64,000 nt of DNA from Linnemannia elongata. Lineage: Eukaryota > Mortierellomycota > Mortierellomycetes > Mortierellales > Mortierellaceae. Numbering within the stretch: position 1 is the first letter of the stretch; the number at the start of each line of letters is the position of its first letter. Of the stretch, positions 1 through 9,775 are shown piece after piece. The notes beneath the pieces are model-generated. The model was given only the letters and a program-made list of their open reading frames with translations. It was not told where the DNA came from and did not search any database. Location of the stretch: the NCBI GenBank assembly GCA_036320915.1, contig JAXBDG010000007.1:2356001-2420000 (forward strand), given 5' to 3'. Position numbers and translations under genes: made by a program.

Positions 1-2407
1 AGAAAAGAAAATGCAAAGAAAAGAACATAGGTACTACTTACGTGTAGGGGGTGCTATTAGAAGAAGGCGGTGTTTGGGGCATGGTCTGTCTAGGGTCGTT
101 ATAGTGTTGGGGTGCACTGGCGTAGTCACCGGCCACCCCCTTCAGGTAGTAACGACTATAATCGGACATGTTGCTTTGCCACGAAGCCGATCAAACAGCT
201 TGTCTTTCTCTTTTTGGTGTGCTGGAGGAAAGAAAGTCGATGCGAGGTTGAGGCAGATACTTAATGCGTTCAGTAAAGAGGAGAGAGAGAGAGAGAGAAA
301 GAGAGTTGTGGTTGCGCGAAGATATGTGGAAAGTGGAAAATGTGGAGACGATGAGCAAGAGAGAGAGAGCGATGGATGACGGTAAGCAAGAACGAAGAAA
401 GGGAAAGGGAAGGAAGAAAGGAGGCAGGTGGGCTAAGATTGCTACAAGAAAAACGTTCTGCAAGGCAGAAAAGAGCCTGGAAAGGGAGAGAAGAAAAGAG
501 ACAAGCGTTGAAGTAGGAGGGATAAGAAAAGTAGAAAAAGTAGAAAAGTTGATATTGCAATCTGAGAGAATCCCGCTCTTTAAGTGTAAGGTATGATGTA
601 TTTGGGCGAAGACGTAAGTGAGAGTCAGCGGATAAAAGATCTTTCTTGGCTGGCGATGAAAAGGCTAGGATAATGAACGAGACAACACAGAGGATGTAAT
701 GTGAGAGTAGAAACGGAGAATAACAGACAATCGAGGGAATGAATTCCTATTGAAGGGGGTGTTTGTTTACGTTTTTTGTTGCTAATGTTGTTTCTTTGTG
801 ATTTGCCGTTGTACGCTCAGTAAGGGCATAACGTATGGCACACCGGCGCCAAGTTGGCATTGCTAATGACATTACGCCTTGACATGAGGTGTTTTTCACC
901 ACTTGCCAACTGTATTATCTGCCTGCGATGAAGAAGACCTTGGACTCCGAGATGTGTGAGAGTTCAATCGCTTATTGCATCCCAACTGGAGACTGTATGT
1001 CGGATTTACGCCAAGAGGGTAGAATTGTTTCGCCCCTGATCCCTTTGACCCTTCCAATTGACCATGCGTATCGTATGATCGAGGAGTCTTGTGTATAGTG
1101 CTTGTGCGAGTGTGTGGAGCAGGCGAAGATGATGACGGACAGGAATGTCAACGATGGATGATGTTTTGTCCATATCTTGTCGGACCTATGAGTATAATGC
1201 GCTTGTACAGTCCTATTGCTATTACTTGCGTCCATAGTTTGTTATATGTTCTGTCAATGAAAGGTCCAACAGTTCCCAGTTAGGGTTGGCAACCTCTGAG
1301 TCTGGCATGCTGAAAAATGCGCAGTCGAGAGAAAAACAAAAACAAGCAGACAATGGCGAAGCAGTAGCAGAGAAAAATAAAAGCAGGCGGGGAGGGTGGC
1401 GAAAAGGACCGTGAGAGGGGTAGACAAGAGCCTAAAGGTGTAGAGGTGGCGAAGAAGGCCATGATAGTTTCAAGAGGGGATATATAATAAACAATGTCCC
1501 GGAGGTCGGAGGGGGTGCTTGTTACAGTTGAAGTAGCCTTCAAGAAACTGCGGAATGTCGTGGCCTCTTTCACATTGAAGCGATGGCTGGGTTGGTATGG
1601 TCGTTGACTGTTGACTGACAAGAGAAATCGATCACGAGGGAAGTATACGACGTGGGAAGTGCCGTTATGCATCACCATTATTTTTTCTTGCAATCGCAGC
1701 ATGCCTGTTGTGCGGTCGTTGGAGAGAATATTTCCTTAATCAAAAACAAAGAGGACACGACGTTACCGAGGGCGTATTGGGATGTTATTCGAAGCAGGAG
1801 AAAGAGGGTTATGAGAAAAGGGTAGATCAGGAACGTTTATCTCCAATAGCGAGCCGCCAATCAGGCCACTTGGCTCAATCAATTTTAAGTGAGACGAAGT
1901 CGCTTTCTGTTCCTGGGCCGTTCGCTCTATTTGATCACCAATTGGCTTTCAGCTTGATCAATAACCAATACCGGACGAAGAAGGAGTGTGCTGTGCCTGC
2001 CTGTCATTTTGAGGCAGAGAGACAGAATACAGATTATGATGAGCTGTGAGGGAAAAGAACAGAAGGGACAGAAACGCCTTGCTGTGTGGCTGAATCGTGA
2101 GAGCAAAATAAGAAAGGGATGGAAGGAGATGGGGCTCGCGGCCCATACACTTTTTCAAAGAAGGAAAACAAAAGTCAGACAGGGCGAAAGACTGTTGTGA
2201 CAGGTCCACTCACTCATTGAGGAGAACAAGAGGCAAGGTGCTGGCCTTGCTTGCACTCTTTTTTGCTCTTCTTTCACTTGCCTTTGCCCTTTCTTCTTTC
2301 TCCTTGTCTCTCTTCTCTCCTTTCTTCCTTCCTTCTTTTCCTTCTTCCTTCTCCCCGCAACCTCCTCCCCCTTCCTTTCCTCAACATCGACATACCTCAT
2401 TGCGACC
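1..2407. other. Region without a supportable gene
   Basis: I see no coding region I can defend here. The first 600 bases are rich in GA and read open in several frames on both strands, which is what purine-rich low-complexity DNA does. A minus-strand open stretch at 1280-1702 has no recognisable domain and ends in a run of hydrophobic and low-complexity residues. The last 200 bases (about 2220-2400) are a CT-rich leader that probably belongs to the promoter and 5' UTR of the gene starting at 2408. Confidence 0.5.
279..305. repeat. (GA)n microsatellite
   Basis: An almost pure GA dinucleotide run with a short AAA interruption near its end, embedded in a longer purine-rich tract. Confidence 0.85.
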
Positions 2408-3933
2408 ATGGACGACGAGCCCAAGACACAGTCCTTCCTCTACTCAGCAACCGGACAAAGCAAAAACGTCCTCGTCCACTTTCACTCCGAGACAGACCAA
2501 CACGTCGTCTTCTGGAAGGATATCCTCGCAGCCTTCCCCGACATTGCCAACCCCACCATCTACAACGGCCGCGCTTCCATCCCCTTTGCCGAACATTACC
2601 CTTTTTACCACGAGTATGTTCACATTACACTTGTCACATTCTGCTCTTCTCACTCGCCATCGTACATTGCAATCACTCTTGACCTCCATCCTCTCGCTTC
2701 AATCATCTGTGGGGCTGTTTGCTTTTACACAATGCAACTCCTGCTCTCTTCCTCCTCCCTCCTCCAGCACTCTTTTCCCATCCTACTTGCCCAAACAGAC
2801 AACACTTCTTCTAACTGTCAGACCACCTGTTATGTCTTATTCTCTCTCCTCGTAAACTCATCCTTCGCTGTACGTTAGAATCGAGCCAAAGTGCATTGTA
2901 TACCAACCGAATGCGACCTTGACAATCACCACGGAAGAGGTGGTCGACACGTAAGGAAAAAACGAAAGCGTCACCTTTTTTGTTCGTGAAGATATCTCCT
3001 ATTTGGAACAAGGAACAAGAACCATCTGGCGTCGACCCTCACCGAGATTATTTTGTGAGCAAAAAGGAGAGGCATACAACGCACAGCTGGGGAGGAGAAG
3101 TGTCGATTGCCGGGGGCAGGACAACGGGAAAGAATACTTTTCTCTTCTGAGAGGAGAGATACAAAAAACGAAAGCATAGGACCCCTTTTTGTCGATTTTC
3201 ATGACCCCTTCTCCCTCTCGTACTGATGAACATTTTCTCTTCGCTTTTATACCATTCGATGGTTTCTCTAGGACTGTAGCCGAACAAATGAACTTTGATG
3301 CTCAATCAGTCGTCTCTGGATTTACGGCTAACACTGGCCTCCAAGGTCCTAATCGTTTTCTCGACGTGGTCGACGAAGACGGGGAAAGGTAGATAAAAAA
3401 AAATGGTTTCTTTTGCAATGGATTATGCAAAGAAAAGAAATCAAGAACTTGACTATGAGATACCATTTTGACGTTTGCTGAATAGTGTGCAGGACATTGA
3501 AGTAGTGAATAGAGGGATGGAACGCATAGAGTTCGGAGGCGACCTTTTGGGATTCGAGTACCACCAGCCATCCCCAGGCGACCCCGACAGCCTCACCGTC
3601 GCAATCCCTGCCAACATCTCCCCCTTCGCGGACAACCACAACAACGGAAATGTAATCGACAGAAGCTCTACCCCACCTCTCTCGACAACTAGTTCCTCTG
3701 AATCTGGGACCGGCTCGGGTGTCTCGACCTCCTCTGCCACAAACATCCCACCCAGCAATATTGACACCGCAGGTTCTACGCCTGTGGTGCCGGAACCGAC
3801 AGAGATTGATCCAGTTGAGGCCACTTCGAGTTGGGCGTCGATTTTCAGGACGCTGGGGGATCTCCAGGAGCAGTACAAGTTGACCCCTGAGGAGACTACG
3901 AAAATGTTTACCGAGATTACTCAGAGCGCTTGA
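2408..3933 (+). CDS. Four-exon gene, unknown function (280 aa)
   Basis: I do not recognise this protein. My model uses exons 2408-2613, 2879-2950, 3272-3388 and 3486-3933. All three introns have GT and AG ends (GTATGT, GTAAGG and GTAGAT donors) and the phases add up to 281 codons including the stop. The N-terminal half (residues about 1-95) mixes hydrophobic and charged residues like a small globular domain. The last 80 residues hold a Ser/Thr-rich linker followed by an acidic helical C-terminus. There is no signal peptide or membrane segment. The third acceptor was chosen at 3484-3485 because the CAG seven bases downstream would break the frame. A CT-rich leader precedes the ATG. The protein is probably soluble; no function is assigned. 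Confidence 0.7.
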
Positions 3934-4120
3934 AGAAGGGTACTCTAGGAAGTCCTTTTTATTATGTCTGCTATATACCACGGAGAATGAGATCAATATG
4001 ACAGGAATTGCATGTTTTTACAAAAAAAACCAAAAAGAAATACATACCCCTTTTTAAATCATATCATGGATATATAGGAATGTAATTAATTACCAAGATC
4101 CTACATCGAAGACGCAAAAA

Positions 4121-4596
4121 CTACACAAGGTACATAGGATCAAACTTAATATGCGGACAATTCATCCGCAACCGCTCATGAGCAAAACACCCAAGCACCT
4201 CCATACTCAACCCGCCCACAAAAACCCCAACCTTGGCCACGCCTTCACCATCCACTGCACCTCCTCCATACGAATTTCCATCAACATCCACATACAGCTC
4301 ACGACCTTCACCTTCTTCAACCCCTCCCACGCCTCCAACCCACTTGCAAGACTCATAGCCAGACTGGAGATTGGGTAGTCATGAAACCCGCTCTCGCCAT
4401 GGTTGTAATCCCCATCATGGCCAGTGTTGGTACTCACGCTTTGCAAAGACGCAGAACTAAGGAAACCGTCATCGTTTCCTAGTTCAAGTTGCTCGAGGTT
4501 TATAAACCGCGGGAGTCGTTCGTAGATACGGCTATGGAGGTCGTGACTTTGGCCTGGGTGGGCTTCTTCGGGTGCGGTTGTGGGTAAGGGGTCCAT
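4121..4596 (-). pseudogene. F-box/LRR gene relic, C-terminal part only
   Basis: The minus strand encodes the last roughly 155 residues of the F-box family found at 40-53 kb. It keeps the PGQ...IYERL segment, an LExLELG repeat, and the family-end motif EEVQWMVKAWPRL. The F-box and central repeats are missing, so the copy is 5' truncated. A frameshift near 4215-4225 separates the WPRL motif from the true C-terminus (CPHIKFDP...), which continues in another frame to the stop at 4121. With no start region and a shifted frame, it is a relic. Confidence 0.8.
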
Positions 4597-5100
4597 GTGG
4601 TATAAGGCACCAAGGGCAACGTTAGCTGATCATCATTTTCAGCCAAGTGAACTAGTGTTCAATTTTTAAAAGGTCCTCAAGAATCAACAACAAACAAAGG
4701 TGTAACGACCGCCCTATTCACTCATTTCGTACCCCTGGTTCTGCAACAATTTATGAGACACATCCTCTATGTACACGATAAAATAAATTTTAACGTGAAC
4801 AAAGAATCACAATGCAACCTCGAATTCTGATAAAGCAAGGACTGAAAGAGCCGACATCAAAGGATCTAAAAGCAACGTCGCTATGGACGCTTGGCTGCCA
4901 CAAGCCAGTTAATAGTATGAACTGCAGAACTATAAAAATCATGCTTGCCCACTTGAGAGTAATTGGAGAGATTGTGACACAGTAGTATAGAATGTTCTTC
5001 TGCTTCGCCTCTATACTGCGCCTTCGCCAGCCTTAGCAACTACGCTTCCACCAGCTCCAACTGCTGTGCCTCTACTTACCATGCCTTCAATTCTCTGCGT
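4597..5100. other. Intergenic, no gene seen
   Basis: AT-rich DNA between the F-box relic and the promoter of the first LRR gene. I see no open frame with a recognisable product. Confidence 0.5.
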
Positions 5101-5113
5101 TATAGAATAAATA
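5101..5113 (+). promoter_or_regulatory. Degenerate TATA region of LRR gene 1
   Basis: TATAGAATAAATA lies 337 bases before the ATG at 5450. The two paralogues have clean TATAAAT boxes at matching places (22072 and 31224), and the CT-rich leaders that follow are alignable in all three copies. This supports a core promoter with a long pyrimidine-rich 5' UTR. Confidence 0.45.
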
Positions 5114-5449
5114 CCTCTCTCTTATAATAACATCAAGCAAGATCTTTCTCTAGTCTCTTCCACATTCCTGTAGTACCCTTGTCTCCTTCTTCTTTCCTTT
5201 TCTTTCCCATTCTCTCATTTACACTCTTTTGCTCTGCTGCTTTTACAATTAGTGTCTGTCATCTTTCATATCCTTATCCACGTCATTGACTACTTTAAAA
5301 CATCACTGTGGTCTTGCTCATCTACTTCATTTCGTTCCCTCTTCCTTGTCTCTTTCTTTTTCTCCTCTTCCATAATCGAACACTCTTGTTACTTCATCAT
5401 CACCGTCTTTGTCATCCTCCCAGCCACGATTGTCACGCTTTTCATCTTA

Positions 5450-6850
5450 ATGACTAAGGTATTTCAGACACATCCCCTCGATCTACATGAGATTCGCTCA
5501 AGAATTGCCACCAGTCTTGGTACTAAAGACCTAGCATCCTGTGCACGTGTGAGTCAGGATTGGAATGACTCATTTACACCGCTAGTCTATAACTCTGTCG
5601 TATTGTCGAAACAGGGCCCCAGCATGGAGGCTGTCGAGAGAAACAAGCACCTTATACAACGTCTAAGCTATACCTATGAAAAACTACCATCGACATCCGC
5701 AGGATACAATATATTTTCCATTATCATGGGCAACTCGATTCTAGCCACTTTAGAGTTAGTTGACAACTCAATCGGAGACAACGAAGCTATTGCACTATCT
5801 GAGGCACTCAAGACCAACTCGACTCTCACCACTTTGATTATGGAATACAACATGATCGGACCCAAAGGAGCTATCGCATTGTCTACGGCGCTCAAGACCA
5901 ACTCGACTCTCACCACTTTGGACTTGACGATTAACCTTTTGGGACCCAATGGAGCTGCTGCACTGTCCGAGGCACTCAAGACCAACTCGACTCTTACCAC
6001 TTTGGACTTGGCGCATAACTGGCTCGGACTCAAAGGAGCCGTTGCCCTGTCTGATGGACTCAAGACCAACTCGACTCTCACCACTTTGAACTTGTCGGAA
6101 AATTTTATCAATGGCGGAGTGCAAGCACTGTCAGAGGCAATTAAGATTAACTCTACTCTCACCACTTTGAGATTGTGCGACAACTCGATCGGAAACGATG
6201 GAGCCCATGCGCTGTCTGAGGCACTCAAGATCAACTCTACCCTCACCACCTTGGACTTAAAGCGAAACAACATCGGAACCAACGGAGCTGTGGCACTGGC
6301 TGAGGCACTCGAGACGAACTCGACTCTCACAAATTTGAATTTGACGAACAATTGGATCGGAGGCGACGGAGTTCAAGCACTATCTAAAGTACTCAAGATC
6401 AACACGGTTCTGACCACATTGGAGCTAGGGTCGAGCGCGATCGGACCCGATGGAGCTCAGGCGCTGTCTGAGGTACTAAAGAACAATTCAACTCTGACCT
6501 CTTTGGTTTTTTTCTGCAACTGGATCGGAGAGGACGGAGCTATGGCACTGGCTGAGGCACTCAAGGCCAACTCGACTCTGAAAACTTTGAACATGTGGGG
6601 CAACTCGATAGGAGACAACGGAGCTGTCGCGCTGTCTGAAGCGCTCAAGATCAACTCTGCTCTCACCACCTTGGACTTAAAGCAAAACCACATCGGACCC
6701 AACGGAGCTGTGGCACTGGCTGAGGCGCTTAAGACCAATTCCACTCTGACGACTCTGAACTTACAGAACAACGTGATTGGAGATGACAGAGCTCTCTTAC
6801 TGTCTGAAGCACTTAAAACCAGCTCAACTCTGACTACTTTGGACACTTGA
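5450..6850 (+). CDS. LRR protein with F-box-like N-terminus (copy 1, 466 aa)
   Basis: Residues 1-60 resemble a short F-box (HPLDLHEIRSRIATSLGTKD, then CARVSQDWNDSF). About 13 leucine-rich repeats follow, each 28 residues (84 bp), with a consensus like NSTLTTLDLxxNxIGxxGA plus ALSEALKT. This spacing is the ribonuclease-inhibitor/NLRC type. One repeat is 27 residues, and the last is partial before the stop. The frame is open upstream to 5252, but I start at 5450 because both paralogues begin at the equivalent Met before a THPLD motif. Such proteins are expected to form curved protein-binding surfaces; the F-box would link them to Skp1 and ubiquitin ligase. The partner is unknown. The reverse strand also reads open because of the repeat, which is a shadow. 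Confidence 0.8.
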   Translation: MTKVFQTHPLDLHEIRSRIATSLGTKDLASCARVSQDWNDSFTPLVYNSVVLSKQGPSMEAVERNKHLIQRLSYTYEKLPSTSAGYNIFSIIMGNSILATLELVDNSIGDNEAIALSEALKTNSTLTTLIMEYNMIGPKGAIALSTALKTNSTLTTLDLTINLLGPNGAAALSEALKTNSTLTTLDLAHNWLGLKGAVALSDGLKTNSTLTTLNLSENFINGGVQALSEAIKINSTLTTLRLCDNSIGNDGAHALSEALKINSTLTTLDLKRNNIGTNGAVALAEALETNSTLTNLNLTNNWIGGDGVQALSKVLKINTVLTTLELGSSAIGPDGAQALSEVLKNNSTLTSLVFFCNWIGEDGAMALAEALKANSTLKTLNMWGNSIGDNGAVALSEALKINSALTTLDLKQNHIGPNGAVALAEALKTNSTLTTLNLQNNVIGDDRALLLSEALKTSSTLTTLDT

Positions 6851-7792
6851 TGCAATAAAACAGAATGTTTTGTATTTAAACAGAAATGGATGTCCATGGC
6901 AAAGAACGTGCGTAAATATGTCTTTCAAGGCTACAGGCGCCTGTACGCCAGTTTGGATTCAGAGAATGTGACTAGAACAACCGGAAATTCTTGGAAAGTA
7001 ATCCAGGCGTGCAATCAAACGACATTGTTTGTATCACGATCGGACAAGGCGGGAGTAGGATAGAGAACGGAAGGTGTGCTTTATTATGAATTACAGACTG
7101 AGGGTTGAGTGGCGTACGTTCTGACTATTTATCCTTGAGCTGAGTTATAAGTGAATGCGCGATAATAATCTACCGTGTCCTGACACGGTTTCCGATCTCA
7201 TTTCAGATAATGATTATCGCGGTCATGATAACAAGAGAAAGAGTGTGGTCATTCGGAGCCTAAATGAAGATCGAAAGGCGGGCAGGACTTGGAATCCAAG
7301 ATCAATTACATGAGGATTGTGAGGAACGCGGTGGAGGAATTCATGAGGTCACTTATACTAGTCTATAGTGATGGCGATCACGATGTGAGATTTAACTCCA
7401 GCGCGCCGCGAATTAGCACTGTTGGGGTAAATGTCGAGTAGCCTTAGTTCATCCCGTCATCGCCCAAGTTCTTTCTATTGAAAATTGGTAACACAATACG
7501 ACCAAATGAACCACAACGGAGAACAAGAAATATATCCAGAAAATGGGAATCTATCAAAATAATCACCTACCCCATTAAAAACATTCATTAAAGTCCCGAT
7601 CCCATTTCAACTCTTTGCCACCACCACTTTGTTGCATCCCACACTCATCATTCCTTACAAAATCTACTAAGAGTCATGTAAAAAAACCCCTGCGAGACAG
7701 AGCCAGAGTCAGCGCATATTATTTTGCATTTTAACAACGTCGTAACACCCCTTAACTTCGCAAACCGCACAGTAAGAAATAAGGAGAGATGT
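6851..7792. other. Intergenic, no gene seen
   Basis: No reading frame with a recognisable product. The last 100 bases before 7793 have weak similarity to the sequence before the repeat at 12797, suggesting the older repeat extends leftwards. Confidence 0.45.
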
Positions 7793-7802
7793 TCTTTCGA
7801 AC

Positions 7803-8159
7803 TCCACCTGGTGTAAGTGGTAAAACTGCACTCCTCTTGTTGTGGCTTACAAGAGGTCCTGGGATCAAACCCCAGTAAAATCATTCTTTCTTCAGCCTGG
7901 GATGGCTTTAATATCCCTTCAGGAAATCTTTCTTCTTCAGCCTGGGATGGCTTTAAAATCCCGTCAGGAAATCTCTCTTCAGCCTGGGATGGCTTTAATA
8001 TCCCATCAAGGAGATCTCTCTTCTTCAGTCTGGAATGGCTTCAATGTCCCAACCATATCTCCTTATGCCTTCCAAAAATAGTCGTAGTCCCTCTTAAAAA
8101 TCAATAAAATCTCAAAGCCTCCTGCAGGCGATATAGCAGAAAAAAAAAAAAAAAAAAAA
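7803..8159 (+). mobile_element. tRNA-derived SINE with target-site duplication
   Basis: A 357-bp insertion flanked by a perfect 10-bp duplication TCTTTCGAAC (7793-7802 and 8160-8169). The head has RNA polymerase III signals: an A-box-like TGGTGTAAGTGG at 7809-7820 and a B box GATCAAACC at 7863-7871. An 8-bp stem (CCTCTTGT/ACAAGAGG, 7833-7840 with 7849-7856) sits where an anticodon arm would be. The body has a roughly 45-bp tandem repeat, and the tail is a run of about 20 A. A tRNA-like head, an A tail and a target duplication together are the hallmarks of a SINE mobilised by a LINE. The insertion splits an older repeat also present at 12797-12922, which provides an unoccupied site. Confidence 0.8.
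7888..8050 (+). repeat. Tandem repeat inside the SINE body, about 45 bp x 4
   Basis: Four copies of a unit built on CAGCCTGGGATGGCTTTAAT. Each has a small hairpin (GGGAT...ATCCC). The fourth copy is diverged. Neighbouring copies differ at several bases, so the array predates the latest retroposition. Confidence 0.75.
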
Positions 8160-8272
8160 TCTTTCGAACAAATCTGTGCAACACAGTGCTTAATCTCAGC
8201 AGATCGACGCAACAGAGCGTCTCCACTGCTTACAATACACCGTTGCTTAAAAGTCGTCTGCAATGGATTTAT
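8160..8272. repeat. Dispersed repeat, copy 1 (interrupted by SINE)
   Basis: Matches 12797-12922 in the same orientation, sharing TTCTTTCGAAC and then a highly similar stretch around GATCGACGCAACAGAGCGTC and TGCTTACAATACACCGTTGC. Similarity stops shortly after 8272. No coding function is apparent. Confidence 0.75.
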
Positions 8273-8599
8273 CTCTTCCAATATTTGAAATTAACATTAG
8301 CAGGAACCTCACAAAGCCTTTCCGCTCTGCAAGATAACCCCACGTAGTATGATTCAGGATCCGAAGATCTATTCGTATTCAACTAAAAATCGGAAAAGGC
8401 GGTAATCGTCGCGTTCTAGCATGGATTCTAACTTAGAGGCGTTCAGCCATAATCCAGCGGATGATAGCTCCGGGACTTAATGGAAGTCAATGGCTTTTTT
8501 CACATTCGAGCAATTATTTAGGAAACGCGAGGGATTTTTTCTTTGCAATCATGCATACAGTATATACTTTCGGCATACTTGGAGCTGTTCTTTTTTTTC

Positions 8600-9490
8600 A
8601 ATCCGCAGCCCTAGATCCTTTTGGTATCCCTCATTTTTCTTCTCTCTCCACACTACCTTGGCCTATTGTAGCCCTTATCTTTTTCCTTTCTTCGCCCCTT
8701 GGTCCTTTTTTGGCATCCCTCCAGTTCCCCTTGGTCTTTTGGAGCCCCTCGTCTTCCTTTTCTTCTCCTTTCTTCGCCCCTTGGTCTTTTGGATCACCTT
8801 TTGTTTTTCCTTTTAACACCCCTTGATCTTTCTTGGAATCTTCCAGTTTCTCTTGGTTACTTTGGAGCCCCTCTTCATTTTTTTCCTTTCTGCGCCCCCT
8901 GATCTTTTTAAACATAGCTCCACTTTCCTTTGGTCTTTTTTGAGCCCCCCTTCTTTTCTTTCTTCCTTTCCGCGCCTCTCGATCTTATTTTTGGATACCC
9001 TCCAGTTCCCCTTCGTCTTCTTGGAGCCCCTCTTTGTCTTTTTTCTTTCCATCTCCCCTTGATCCTTTTGACGTCCCCTTCCTCTCTACTTTTTTTTTGC
9101 CCCTTTGCTTCTGTCTTTGTTTCTTTCTGTCTCCCCTTGATCCTTCGGCGTCCCTCTTCCAGCTCCACTCCCTTTTTCTTTCTACCTCCCCTTGATCCTT
9201 TTGACGTCCCCTTCCTCTCTACTTTTTTTTTGCCCCTTTGCTTCTGTCTTTGTTTCTTTCTGTCTCCCCTTGATCCTTCGGCGTCCCTCTTCCAGCTCCA
9301 CTCCCTTTTTCTTTCTGCCTCCCCTTGATCCTTTGGCTCCCTCTTCCCCCTCCTCTTTTTCTTTTTTTTTCTTTCTACACCCCTGATCTTTTTTTGGCAT
9401 CCTTTCAGATGCTCTTGGTCGTTCCAGACCCCTTCTTACTCTTTTTTCTCTTCTACAGCCCCTGATCTTTTTTTGACATCCTTCCAGATC
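8600..9490. repeat. Pyrimidine-rich degenerate tandem repeat
   Basis: Nearly 900 bases of CT-rich sequence built from variants of CCCCTTGATCTTTTGGAG and CTTTCCGCGCCCCT. Reading frames stay open on both strands only because the composition is so skewed; the minus-strand translation is Lys/Glu/Gly-rich and shows no domain. I regard it as non-coding. Confidence 0.7.
9057..9320. repeat. Recent 133-bp tandem duplication within the CT-rich repeat
   Basis: The stretch starting TTGATCCTTTTGACGTCCCC at about 9059 recurs 133 bases later with no difference I can see over the unit. The surrounding copies are far more diverged, so this step is recent. Confidence 0.85.
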
Positions 9491-9528
9491 TAACATGAAT
9501 TATTTTGTTTTCCTTTCGACCACCTTGA

Positions 9529-9536
9529 TATATAAA
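9529..9536 (+). promoter_or_regulatory. TATA box of the secreted-protein gene
   Basis: TATATAAA, followed by an A run, lies about 240 bases before the ATG at 9776. The stretch in between is C-rich and A-rich with no G-rich tracts, as in a leader. Its position right after the CT-rich repeat makes it the most likely core promoter. Confidence 0.45.
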
Positions 9537-9775
9537 AAAGGAAGTCGCGCACACCAAATTGTCTTGCACCGACACACATCCACACATCTGTTCAACCTGC
9601 CTCGGCGCTAGCACTCGCAACCTTCAAAGCAACTACTGTAAGTCCCATCAAAAGAGCTGCCAAACCAACGAGTTCCCTCATAAATATCTCACAACAGTCC
9701 CACAGACACTCCCAAAATTCTCACACCTTCACAACATCATCTCAAACTTGTGTATCTTAATAGCTCCAAGGCATA

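Noticed and set aside
11..596. Overlapping open frames on both strands in GA-rich DNA
   Set aside because: Purine-rich composition removes stops. Products are Arg/Glu-rich or Ser/Leu-rich with no domain.
1280..1702. 140-residue minus-strand frame
   Set aside because: No recognisable domain, low-complexity hydrophobic end and no splice or promoter context.
5674..6351. Long open frame antisense to LRR copy 1 (also antisense to copies 2 and 3)
   Set aside because: It arises because the 84-bp repeat lacks stops in that frame. The protein is a Val/Ser-rich repeat mirror of the sense LRRs.
8631..9496. Lys/Glu/Gly-rich minus-strand frames
   Set aside because: Products of the CT-rich tandem repeat. 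They change frame with each unit and have no conserved start or domain.
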